A stretch of DNA of 64,000 nt from Rhipidocladum racemiflorum. Its lineage: Eukaryota > Streptophyta > Magnoliopsida > Poales > Poaceae. Within the stretch, counting starts at the first letter, position 1, and each line of letters starts with the position of its first letter. The notes below the pieces were generated by a model. It saw only the letters and a list, made by a program, of their open reading frames with translations, did no database searches and had not been told where the DNA came from. Shown piece after piece: positions 47,450 through 57,864 of this stretch. The translations under genes were made by a program, and so were the position numbers. The stretch lies in NCBI GenBank assembly GCA_036346355.1, contig CM070591.1, forward strand, positions 23,854,001 through 23,918,000. The letters run 5' to 3'.

Positions 47450-48467
47450 TGTCAAGGCCCCAAATTCGAACTTGACTCATGCGGCTAGCGTTAAAACAAA
47501 CCAGTCCTTAGTCGCGTTAGAGATCGAGTGCTAACTCCCGAGCATATCCTAAACTGTCACTTAGGAGTATCCCTAGCTTAACAAAAAGTTTAGAGCTAGA
47601 AAATTCTAGACTGCCAATGTGGTTTTCATCAAAGTTTAGAACCTCATAGTGGGTTGCAAACTAGGAACCTTTCTTTTTACAATGGTTGAGTTTTCTTGCC
47701 AATCCAACATCAAATGCCAATTTAAGTCTTAGCTCAAAGGTTGAATCCAATATGGAAGTTAATGGAGACTTAGCCATAACATTCATAACATTTAGCCTCC
47801 ACTTAGTCTTCTTGTGTGTGGGCCATTGGGCACAAAACAGCAACTTGTGGAGACAAAAACAGCAGCCACCCCATTTCTTTTCCCCACTCCCCAACCGTGC
47901 AGCCCCAAGCTCCTTGGCCGAGCTCCTCTTGGGGAGAACCTCCTCCATGGCTGCAACTTGAAGCTCCTCCCCAGCTCCTTGGAGCTCCTCCATCAGCATC
48001 CCCAAGCCGTCCCCAACTCCTCCAACCGGCGCCCTGCAGCGAGCCTCCTCGTCCTCTTCTACCTAGGGTTTCCAAGGGGGATTTAAGGTATAGCTTTTTT
48101 TGGCTTGGATTTGAGTGTTTCTTAGGTTTGGGAAGAGTTCTTGCTGATTTAGGGCCCTAGGGTTTGGAGATTGTGGGGGAAAACTGCAGCTAGGGTTTGG
48201 AGCGAAGTTCTGATTTTTATGCAGATTTTATGGCTGCTGTTTTTTGTATTTTTCAGCAAGTTAGAAGCTTCATCTCTTTGGTCAGCTGAAGAATTAGTTG
48301 TAGATAATCGAGTTGTATTTCATTTCCAACTAGAATCGCTCGATTTCATTAATCCAGCTGAAAGTTATGGCTGATTTAGTGCTGACTGTCCAGATTTTTC
48401 AGCATTTAGGCAGAGCTGCTGTTCCACTCGGTTTTGGGAGAGTTAAACTAGTTGATTAGCAAATGGG
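47450..48467 (+). repeat. Z LTR, first part
   Basis: Starts TGTCAAGGCCCCAAATTCG after the purine tract. A GC/CT-rich leader at about 47870-48080 ends in a donor-like TTTAAG|GTATAG (GT at 48088-48089). At 48467 it is interrupted by a solo LTR. Adding the 50 bases after 51232 gives 1068 bases from LTR start to the acceptor, close to the 1093 in the solo LTR, which supports joining the two parts. Confidence 0.75.
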
Positions 48468-51232
48468 TGTCGGGACCCAAATCTGCAAATCCGGACCCTC
48501 TGTGTATTCTGTACTAGTCCAGGATCACGCTAGTACACACAGTTAAACAGGGATGAAGTACCACAATCATACACAACGGAATTAATAATAAAGTACTTCA
48601 AATATTAAATAAACTGGTTACAAGACCTTAAGGTCAACTTACAATTAGTCTGCCACGCAGGGCTTACAATAACAAAAGTAAATAATCAGCAGCGGAATGA
48701 AGAACTCGGTGACTCCCATCAGTATGCCACAGGCAACTGACAGGGTTCAACTCCTTGATAATCGCCTCCTCGTGGAACTTCGCCTTCTTTGAAGTTGTAG
48801 TCTTCTCCTCAACTGATGATTGTGTTGAAAGCAAGGGTGAGTATACAACATACTCAGCAAGTCATGCATAGAGGTGCAATCCTATTACTATATGCATGGC
48901 TTCTTCCAAAGGAATGGCTTAAGTGGTTAATTTGCATCAAGCAGCATTTTGCTTTGATTAAATACTCTTAATAGATTCAAAAGCAGTAAAACCATATTAT
49001 ATAATAAGTTATCGATCTCTTTTTAAACAATTCGGCTCACAGCCCTAATTTACTTTAGCAATTGTCTCTGGCACTCGGCCACCCATTCCCACATTTCATT
49101 TTAGAAAAATCTAACCCTTGACTGTAATCCCCGAGCGTTGTCCAGTTCCGTGGACTCGGCTATTCGAATAGATTTTTACACACTCTGCAGAGGATATGCA
49201 CTTTACCCACACGATACAGTCAAACACCGTGAAGGCGAGTGACAGTAACAAAGCCTTTCGGAAACTACTAACTATACAAGTGGACCTCTCCGGTTTTTGC
49301 CATACACCATCCCATCCCTTAGCAGAGGTGAAGTATGGGACCGACATACCGTTGGATAGGGTACCTAGCCGTAGCACCGGTACGCTCCCCCGTACAATTA
49401 CACAAAAGGTGTAGTTGACACCCTGAGGTACCAAATGCAAGTTATTAGCAACCTACTCAACTAGGTCCGCCCCATTACAGACATGTGGTTGCATGATTGG
49501 CCCAGTTCAAAGGCTTGCAAGGTTAAGTCCTTAGAGTGACCAGGGCAAGACTACCCAAAGAACCAAAACGACTTTCCCAGTGCCACTCATGGCCCACCCA
49601 ATCATTCTTGCCACTTGCCCTGGTCTAAATCTTTTTATTACCCCAGCTTGATTATTGTGCAACGCATGCCAACAATAATAACAATTACCATGTAGAACCA
49701 CAAGGGGTAAGGGTATCTACACTTCACATCATCACGTGGCAAGATTACACTAACTCCAAAATTCATTTCATACAACATTAGTCAATATTATTTTGCCATT
49801 TGAAACGCATTTCACGTAAGCATGGCTAAGCAACTACTCACGGTCTAGCCTCCCGTGTTGGCACAATCATATCATCCAACAATTAATCCCAACTTAAGGT
49901 GACAATGGAATATATGGCATACAAGTAATATTACAAGGGTGAAGTTAACAATTAGGTTGATTAACTAATTATCCCAAATTAAACTATTCATTTTAATCAA
50001 CATAACATGCATAATTTAAATTAGAATACATTTCAAAAACTAGGAGCAATATGGTCAAAGCACAACTTGCCTTCGTAAAGCAGCGAGGCTTGGTCTGGAG
50101 CTTGATCCTCGAAATTCGCGTCCTCACACAGCTCGACGTCTACGCGTGAAAGAACCAAATAAACATGCAAAACAATGTATAGACGCACATCCAGAGAAAT
50201 GCCGCAAATCAAATTAATTTGTAATTTCATGAAAACTTCCAGATGATTAGTCTAGCATTTTCTTGGTTTTATAAAATTTATTTCGGAATTTTTGGACGTG
50301 TAGTTTAAGAGCTACAAAATTCAGAAGTTTTGACTTTCTGCGAATAATTTAACAGTATAAATTTAATTGTAAAATTTCACAAAAATTACTGTAGAAAGGT
50401 ATTAATTTTTACTAATTAAGAAAATTTATTGCATATCATTTGAGCTTAAAACGAATTTGTAATGAAAATGACAAAATTTGCAATTCCGGAAAGATTCATG
50501 TACGACTACCTTCAGTTTCTTTTCTGCATGACACTGTTCACAGTATAATACGTGTATCCTTTTTGTTCGGCTTGCTACGTGAGGAAAAATCGAAAGAAAC
50601 TTTTACAACGCATAGGTATTCACATACTCTAGATTTCATCTAATCTACCCAATTACGGCACCACCAATTGATCTAAAAACATAATATTAACCCTTAGAAC
50701 AGAACCTAGACCAACCCCAAGGATTCCCGTGGCCATACCTTCGCCCGATGAACGAAAACCCAACGGATCTCCTCCCGGTTCGCGCGATCTCCTTCCTCGC
50801 TCCAAATCCACCGGATCTCCTCATCGCGGAGCGCTCCAATGGATGGATCTTCGGGTTGGTGAGGTGGAGAACTCCCCTAGGGGCAGCAAGGGAGGTGGAG
50901 AGGTGGTGGAGGGGTGGTGGCGTAATGGGGAGAGGAGAGGCGCATGGGGGTGGCGGCTAGGAGGTGGAAGGGAGGGGAAACCCTAAGGCTAGGGGGGTGC
51001 ACAAGGCAGCCCACCCTAGTCCCTCCCTCCCTCATGGGCCCAAACTCCCTCCCACCAAGGCCCACGACTCATCCCCTTAGGCCCAAACTCCCATGGAGAG
51101 GCCCAAACTCCCGAAATCGTCCCGGAAACGCTATTAAACCTCGAACCGTATGGTTTCAACCTCCAAATCCACATTCCATAATGTTTTTGACCTCAACATT
51201 CACATTTTATAAGGTCTCTCCGTAGTGTCACA
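48468..51232 (-). repeat. Solo LTR of a T1-related family (2765 bp)
   Basis: Plus-strand ends are TGTCGGGACCC and CGTAGTGTCACA, both canonical. On the minus strand it has a donor-like GCGAAG|GTATGG (GT at 50738-50737), an acceptor-like CGCGTAG (AG at 50141-50140), an acidic exon (50139-50040; GKLCFDHIAP), and the structural block (49183-49192, 49160-49171, hairpin 48839-48855). No internal region is attached, and the flanks ATGGG and TTTTG do not match, so there is no target duplication. Confidence 0.8.
50040..50139 (-). other. Acidic exon-like segment in solo LTR
   Basis: Reads DVELCEDANFEDQAPDQ then YEGKLCFDHIAPSF directly after the acceptor-like TAG. Equivalent to 51283-51404 and 430-558. 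Confidence 0.5.
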
Positions 51233-51282
51233 TTTTGTCTACTGTTTAATTATTTATTGCTATTTGCACACGTTACGAGTAG

Positions 51283-51404
51283 ACGTTGAAGTACCCGAAG
51301 GCTTCGATGGTGATGTTTTGACCCAGGAGCCAGCTCAAGACCAAGAACAAGTACTTTTTGAAGGCAAGTTATGCTTTGATCATATTGCTCCTATTTTTAA
51401 AAAT
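51283..51404 (+). other. Acidic exon-like segment in Z/W LTR
   Basis: Follows the acceptor-like TTACGAGTAG (AG at 51281-51282). Reads EGFDGDVLTQEPAQDQEQ then FEGKLCFDHIAPIFKN. It is the best preserved copy of this LTR peptide. Confidence 0.55.
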
Positions 51405-52195
51405 TAGTTTGATTTAAATTGTCGCATGCTAGTTTAATTAGAAATTGTTTTAATTATTTATGGGAATTAGGTAAATGCCAAATTGCAGTATGACACCTTG
51501 ACTATTTAATTGTATGCCATGACCCCTTGTCACCCTAGTCTCGTTTAAGTAGTTGGACATTATTAAATTTCCAACATTGGGTTTTTAGACCGTTATAGTC
51601 TATTGCTTGGACCTGCTATGTACACATGACTTGATTTTGGGCAATCAAATGCTAATATTGACTTAATGAGATATTGAACCTGTTTTTGACAAGAATCATG
51701 TGTTGTGATGTTGATGATGGCACGTGGTGCATGGTAATCAACTGGGTTTGATAAATAGATTTTTACCAGAGCAAGCGGCAATAGTGATCTGGTGGGCCAT
51801 GAGTGGCACCAGGGAAGTCGTTTTGGTTCTTGGGGTAGTCTTGCCCTGGTCACCCTAAGGACTTAACCTTGCAAGCCTTTGATCTGAGTCAAACATGCAA
51901 CCACATGTCTGTAATGGGACGAACCAAGTTGAATAAGTTACTGATAACTTGCATGTCGTACCTCGGGGTGTCAACTACACCTTTTGTGTAGCTTGAAGGG
52001 GGAGCGTACCAGGGCTACAGCATGTTACCTGTCCAACGGTATGTCGGTCCCATACTTCGCCTCCACTGAGGGAAGGGATGGTGTATGGTAAAAACCAGAT
52101 AGGTTCACTTGTAAAGTTTGCGGTTTCTGAAAGGCTTTGTTGCGATCACTCGCCTTTGTAGTGTTTGACTGTATCTTGTGGGTAAAGTGCATAAC

Positions 52196-52545
52196 CTCTG
52201 CAGAGTGTAACAATCTATTCGAATAGCCGAGTCCGCGGTACTGGACACTACTCAGGGATTACAGTCAAGGGTTAGACTTTCATGAAAACAACTTGGGCTT
52301 GCAAAGTTTTATTGAGTTTGTCGATAATGTTGATGGAAATATGGATTAGAAAAGGGAAAGTGTTTACTTAACTCCTGGAGAAGTTATTGATATTATATTT
52401 GCTTTTACCGCTTTCGATTCTACTTATGCTACTCATTAAATGTTGTTTTGCTGCAAATAAACCATGAAGCATTCCTTTGTACTAAGCCATGCATGTAGTA
52501 TATTAGTTTGCATTCTGTGCATGACTTGCTGAGTACCAAGTACTC
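52196..52545 (+). promoter_or_regulatory. Conserved LTR structural block, Z/W
   Basis: Same order as in T1: CTCTGCAGAG, CTATTCGAATAG, then 304 bases to the hairpin. The spacing in T1 is about 300 and in the solo LTR about 305. Confidence 0.6.
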
Positions 52546-52917
52546 ACCCCTTGCAACTACAACATCAGTTGAAGAAGAAGCTATACATGCTTTGGAGGAG
52601 GAGCTCCAGGAAGATCCGGCTAACTAGGGAGCGAGCCCAGTCAGTTGCCTGTGGTATACTGGATGGTGCCACGTTAATGCTTTTATTCCGCTATAGTTTA
52701 TTTACTTTAATAAGTTTTCGCCCTGTGTGGCGTACTCCTGTAACTTGACCATAAGGTCAAGCAACCAGTTTGGTTATTTTAATTAAAGTACTTTACCATT
52801 ATCGACGTGTATGACTATGAAATTTGCCGATGTTGAGACTGTGTGCACTAGCGTGATCCTGGACTAGTGCTGAATACACAGAGGGTCCAAATTTGCAAAT
52901 TCGGGTCACGACAGAGG

Positions 52918-52929
52918 TGGTATCAAAGC
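52918..52929 (+). other. Primer-binding site of W (tRNA-iMet type)
   Basis: TGGTATCAAAGC, one mismatch from the iMet primer site, four bases after the LTR end. Confidence 0.85.
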
Positions 52930-53127
52930 CATACTGACTGTAGGACTACCCCCTTAGTTAGAATGGTCGTAGTGAGGATAAAACCTATTTTCTAAAGTTA
53001 AAACTTGACAAGATGATGAATGAAATCTCGCCTTATCCCCTTCCCTCTTGTTCATACCCCTTGCTGAAATCTTTTTGTCTCCACTTTGGTTTTAAAATGT
53101 TGCACTCTCACGAGTATCTTTTGGCAG

Positions 53128-53821
53128 ATGAAGATGATCAATAACTACGCCGAGCGTGAGAAAGGCTACGCCGTTGAGTTATGGTGTATGCTACAGGTGC
53201 TTGGAGGTTTTGAGAGACCACTTTACCAAGGGACCACCGTAGTGCAGGCTGGATTGGTCAAGGTATGGGATGTCAAGATCACCGTGTATGCTCGCGAGAA
53301 GACAAAGTTCAGCCGCCCATGCTACTTCACGGCCAGGAGGTCCACCTTCCAGATGGGGATTCAGGAAGTGTCGCGCCGAGCGATGCGACACATCGCTCGC
53401 ACCTACTCTAGAGAGCTGGAGGGAACAGTGTTTCGCCACCACCACGTTGAGACAACAGGGTTGAGCGGGAGCCGATAGAAGATGAGGATGTCACTGTCAC
53501 ACACTTGGCTAGGTTTATCGTCGCACAGGAGGATGCACTCGATGATACGGTGCAGGAGCTGCAGAAGGCCCATGAGGAGGTCAAGAAAGAGAAGAAAAGT
53601 CCGCAGGAGGTTCAAGAGTTTATGTCTCAACTTCTGCGAAGGATTGATGAGCGGGAAATGGCATTATATGGACAGGGGCCAGAGCCAGTACTGGAGCTGC
53701 ATGAGCCGGATCCCGAGGAGCCGCAACCAGAGGAACAGCCCATGCCAGAGCCCGAGGAGGATGCCGTTTCTTCGACTACAGTTGTTGTGGGGCATAGCGA
53801 CTGCTTTGCGCCTATGCCACC
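53128..53821 (+). pseudogene. Pre-gag ORF of Z/W (cut by Y)
   Basis: The start at 53128 (MKMINNYAEREKGYAVELW) follows CTTTTGGCAG directly, as in T1. Reads LGGFERPLYQ, QAGLVKVWDVKITVY, ARRSTFQMGIQEVSRRAMRH. After a short shift near 53470 it reads LARFIVAQEDALDDTVQEL, a probable coiled coil (HEEVKKEKKSPQEVQEF), then an acidic, Pro/Glu-rich tail (LELHEPDPEEPQPEEQPMPE). Insertion of Y at 53822 removes its end. About 230 codons remain. No known domain recognised. The conserved central block and tail match the T1 ORF at 7895-7135. Confidence 0.68.
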
Positions 53822-54169
53822 TGTAACAGCCCAAAATTGTTTGCTAGCTAATTTGTACATGGCATGCTCATATCATTCATAATAGTGGCATAATTGACAC
53901 TTAATTAAGACTATATAAATGCTAGCATCCTTCTTAGTTTGATAAGTATGAAGTTGTAATGTTCATGACACTTAAAAACTGCTACTCATTTATACCCATG
54001 CTTTATTCACCATTAGTCAATGACATGTGGACCCTACATGTAAATGAGAGAGAGTGGACTGCACACACCTAATCTGTCATTTCTCACCTTATCCACCTCT
54101 ACCCACTCTCCCACCCACTCTATGACATGTGGGACCTTGCCCCACATGTAAGGGATGAAGTGGTAGCCA

Positions 54170-54177
54170 TATATAAG
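54170..54177 (+). promoter_or_regulatory. TATA box of Y LTR
   Basis: TATATAAG in GTAGCCATATATAAGAG, followed by a CT-rich leader. A strong plant core promoter candidate. Confidence 0.7.
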
Positions 54178-54696
54178 AGTTGTTCACCTCTTTTTCTCCT
54201 CCCATCACCTCATTTCCTGCTCCCACAACCAGAAAAACAACAAGGAGAGCATTGCAAGAACACCTCCCCGTCCTCCATTTTCCCCCACACCATTCCTCCA
54301 AAAATCAAGATCAAGCTTGCGCATGCTATACCATTGTATTCCCATCATCCCAAACTTCAATTTCATCCAAATGGATTCTTGATGCACCAAGTATTGGGTG
54401 AGTTCTAATCGATTTCCTTCTCTCCATGTTCTGAAATTTTTGTCACTTGAGACTCATTTCATTTCTTCTCCATGGGTTACATCATCAAACCTTGAATCGG
54501 GTTGTGCATGTCATGTTGCTACCTTAAGGAGGAGGAGGAGAAGCCATTGCAAGCTCTAGGAGGAGAAGGTGTCATCTCCAAGAGCTAGGTGGAGGAGTTG
54601 ATACTGGGAAGAACACCGAAGATCACCTTCACGGCGTCATTCTTGATCTCTTCATCAAACCAACCTTCCACCAAGAGCAAGAACATCCTTGTGGTG

Positions 54697-55441
54697 GTAA
54701 GGTTCTACCCTACTCCATTTTCTTGAAGTGTAGGAGCACAATGTGCAATAGCCATTCAAATACTTGAACAAAAATCTTGTTGGATTGTACAATTCGACAC
54801 ACATCGGAACTTCCGGCCCCAAATCAGAACATCCGATGTGGCTAAAACCACAGAAAATGCTTAAATCCTAACCCTATCTATGCTGGAAATTTACACATAT
54901 CGGAACATCTGATGTTCACATCGGAACTTCCGAAGTTTCCAGAGAAGCACTTTTCGTGTATTCTAACGGGAAAAATTTTCTAAGTCTAGATCGGAACTTC
55001 CGATGTGTCCAGAGAAGCACCTTTGTGAATTCCAACTAAAAATTTTCTAAGTCTGGATCGGAACTTCCGACTGAACCAACTTCAAATGACCATAACTTTT
55101 GCATCGTAAGTCCAAATTGGGTGAAACCAATTTCTATGCTTTCATAGGGTCGTCCTCTATCATTTCCAATAGAAAAACAAGACATGGATTGCATATATGA
55201 GGATCTATCACAGGATCTTTATCAAGTTGTAGTATTGTTGACCCTCACCCAAACGATATTGTTTTAGTGATAACTTTTGACACACAAGTCCAAACTTCAC
55301 AAATTCAAATCATATGTTCATATTATGACTATTACTCTAAAATCATGAGAATTTCATGCATGAATGTGCATATTTCAATTATGATTTATTGTTTCGTTTG
55401 TGTTCTTGATTGGAGTTATTTGAATTGAATCCTCTCGATAG
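54697..55441 (+). other. Predicted intron in Y LTR
   Basis: Donor GTGGTG|GTAAGG at 54697 and acceptor CTCGATAG|GTGTTGACG at 55441, 745 bases. It lies downstream of the TATA box. It includes the palindrome array at 54800-55075. Confidence 0.5.
54800..55075. repeat. Palindrome array in Y LTR
   Basis: Five to six copies of ATCGGAACTTCCGAT-type sites, with the perfect odd palindrome at 54990-55004 and CACATCGGAAC/TTCCGATGTG variants at about 54802, 54825, 54897 and 54920. Confidence 0.8.
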
Positions 55442-55540
55442 GTGTTGACGCTTCGGAGGACACTCCCGAGTACGACTACACTTACGATATCAAGAACGAG
55501 CAACAAGGCACTATTTTACTCCTTGACCATGATTGCTCCT
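55442..55540 (+). other. Acidic exon-like segment in Y LTR
   Basis: Immediately after the predicted acceptor, an open segment reads VDASEDTPEYDYTYDIKNEQ then LDHDC. It shares the VDAS-acidic start with V and the LxxDH end with other families, but is diverged. Confidence 0.4.
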
Positions 55541-56394
55541 ACTAGTTGAAATTATGCTTTGAAGATATTTTTCAAATTGCATGCCTAATTTCAATTATGT
55601 CCTCGTTGGGGTAGAATGCTTAGTTATTACCTCGTTGACATGTTATCCTCTTACCATGTTCCTTTCGTGTACCATTGTCTCCCTAGGTGGTTGGTTTATT
55701 ATTATGTATGGGTTCGTACGATTTGCTTAGCCATGCTTAGAACATCATTAGAAACCGCGATAGATGGACTTAGTCCGTCGGTCGCAATGATCAAAATGAG
55801 TATGATGATGATGGTTCCATTGTGGTTAATGTGTAGCAATGTTGGTTAAGGACCTTAAGGATTAAATCTTGGTACCGTCTCATCAAGTAACTATCATGCG
55901 AGCCACACGCTGTTTATGGGACCAGCTTAACCAAGTACTTGTGTATGACTAGGGGTGTTTAAACCATATGCACCCGGAATTCCTTGAGCTCGTTAGAGTG
56001 TCAACGAATGTCCGTCGGAGTTCCTTCAGCCCGTTAGAGTGTCAAGGAATGTCCTCAGAATCCCTCGAACTTTGTGAGAGTTGGGGATGTCTAACAACGG
56101 GTGTACTCCTTGGTCCACATACACAGAGCAATGAGCACGCGGGATCAAGGGTCCAGTCACCCGGGTGGTTTAAATGCACTACCATGCATACTGGAAAATG
56201 GTTTTGTCATGTTTACCACGGCCGGCACATCAAAGGAATTGTGCTCATAGCTTAGCTTACGAGTGTGGCGTGTCGTGTGGGTAAAGTCGTACGTCTGCAG
56301 AGCTTAAACTATTTGAATAGCTGCGTCCATGGTCAAGGACGATTGCTTGATGTTTTTAGCCGCCAGGCAAGTTTTATGGACTTGGTAAGAATGG

Positions 56395-57310
56395 GATGGT
56401 TGTGGAAAAATGACACGAGTAGTGGAGTACTCGTGGGTGTAGGCCAACATGAGTGATGGACTCGTGGTTCAGAGAGTGCTTAGAGGCACGAAGTGAATGT
56501 GGAATGGTTATGTTTATGATGATGTTATATTATGTGTTAGACTTTGAAAAGGTTTACCAAAAGCAAGTTTCAATCTATACATGCTTATGTTTTTATTCCA
56601 ATTATAGCTTTACGCTGAAATTACCCATGTGCCTGCTCTTGATGTAGCAACCACATGTAGCTAGAACTCAGCATATGACTTATATTATTGTGCGAGTACA
56701 CTCTTTGTACTCAAACGGATTGTCCACTTGCTGCAGGTGAGGATGAGGCACTGCCCGGAGACCTTTATCGGGCGATTTCGATGATGCTAACGCTTAGGGT
56801 CACGTTCTTACTTCCAGTCGGTTGCCTGAGGGTCTATGGCATAGTACACTGACATGGTTGTGGAAAAATGACACGAGTAGTGGAGTACTCGTGGGTGTAG
56901 GCAAACACGAGTGATGGACTCGTGGTTCGGAGAGTGCTTAGAGGCACTAAGTGAATGTGGAATGGTTATGTCTATGATGATGTTATATTATGTGTTAGAC
57001 TTTGAAAACGTTTACCAAATGCAAGTTTCAATCTATACATGCTTATGTTTTTATTCCAATTATAGCTTTACGCTGAAATTACCCATGTGCCTTCTCTTGA
57101 TGTAGCAACCGCATGTAGCTAGAACTCAGTATATGACTTATATTATTGTGCGAGTACACTCTTTGTACTCAATCGGATTGTCCACTTGCTGCAGGTGACG
57201 ATGAGGCACTACCCGAAGACTTTCACCGAGCAGATTTCGATGATGCTAACGCTTAGGGCCACGTTCTTACTTCCAGTCGGTTGCCTGCGGGCTATGGCAC
57301 ACTACGCTGG
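56395..57310 (+). repeat. 458-bp tandem duplication in Y LTR
   Basis: 56395-56852 and 56853-57310 are near-identical direct copies (for example TGGAGTACTCGTGGGTGTAG in both). Corresponding positions are 458 bases apart. The second copy leads into the unduplicated LTR end. Confidence 0.9.
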
Positions 57311-57595
57311 ACTCTTTTATTGTCTATGTTATGTTTCCGCTGCTAGTTTATATAATAACTTTAAATATGTCGTTTTGGACAGCAGTCCTGCTTTTGTATG
57401 TAAATATGCTTATGCTTCCGTTAATTGTGTATGTGTTGTGATACGAACTGTTATGCATTATCGCGCGTGTTGGTGAACTTTCCTGGGACCAACACGGGCA
57501 TACATGCGGGCCGCTCGAGACTCCCTTGATTTACTTGTGCTGTGCGATGCTACCGAGTGAATCAATGGAATCCCGGGGACGGGTCCCCACAGGCT

Positions 57596-57607
57596 TGGTA
57601 TCAGAGC
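57596..57607 (+). other. Primer-binding site of Y (perfect tRNA-iMet)
   Basis: TGGTATCAGAGC, exact match to the classical site, four bases after the LTR end. Confidence 0.9.
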
Positions 57608-57864
57608 TCTATACTGACTGCAGGTTAGGACGTAGCATGGTCGACTGGCTTAGAACTTGTTTTGAGTCAAAACTATTTTGCTTATCAAATAATTTTTGAA
57701 CTGATAGCATTGTGCCATTCTTTTATTTCTCATCCATCTTAGTTCTATGCCTCATCTTGTTCATTTGATGTAGCAAAATTGTTTTCTGACTCATCTTCTC
57801 TTTTCCAAAATGTTGGATGAACCACGGTCCTTTGGTCATGGTTACCCGCACTGAGGATGTGGAC
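57608..57864 (+). other. Y leader fragment
   Basis: Untranslated start of the Y internal region, cut by V at 57865. No coding sequence seen. Confidence 0.7.

Larger units (their letters stand above)
51233..52913 (+). repeat. Z/W LTR, second part
   Basis: Continues the Z LTR and ends GGTCACGACA just before a primer site. It therefore works as 3' LTR of the pol at 36839-47316 and as 5' LTR of the internal region at 52914-53821, a second shared-LTR arrangement. Structural block: CTCTGCAGAG 52196-52205, CTATTCGAATAG 52215-52226, hairpin GAGTAC-CAA-GTACTC 52531-52545, which ends 368 bases before the LTR end. Confidence 0.75.
53822..57591 (+). repeat. Y 5' LTR (3770 bp)
   Basis: Ends are TGTAACAGCCCAAAATTG and GGGTCCCCACA, followed by a perfect iMet primer site. 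It contains a TATA box (54170-54177), a predicted leader intron (54697-55441) with a palindrome array, an acidic exon-like segment, structural palindromes and a 458-bp tandem duplication. It interrupts the Z/W pre-gag ORF. Only a short leader of Y follows before element V. Confidence 0.88.

Noticed and set aside
57596..57607. TGGTATCAGAGC sequences as pieces of tRNA genes.
   Set aside because: They are primer-binding sites next to LTR ends. No cloverleaf surrounds them.
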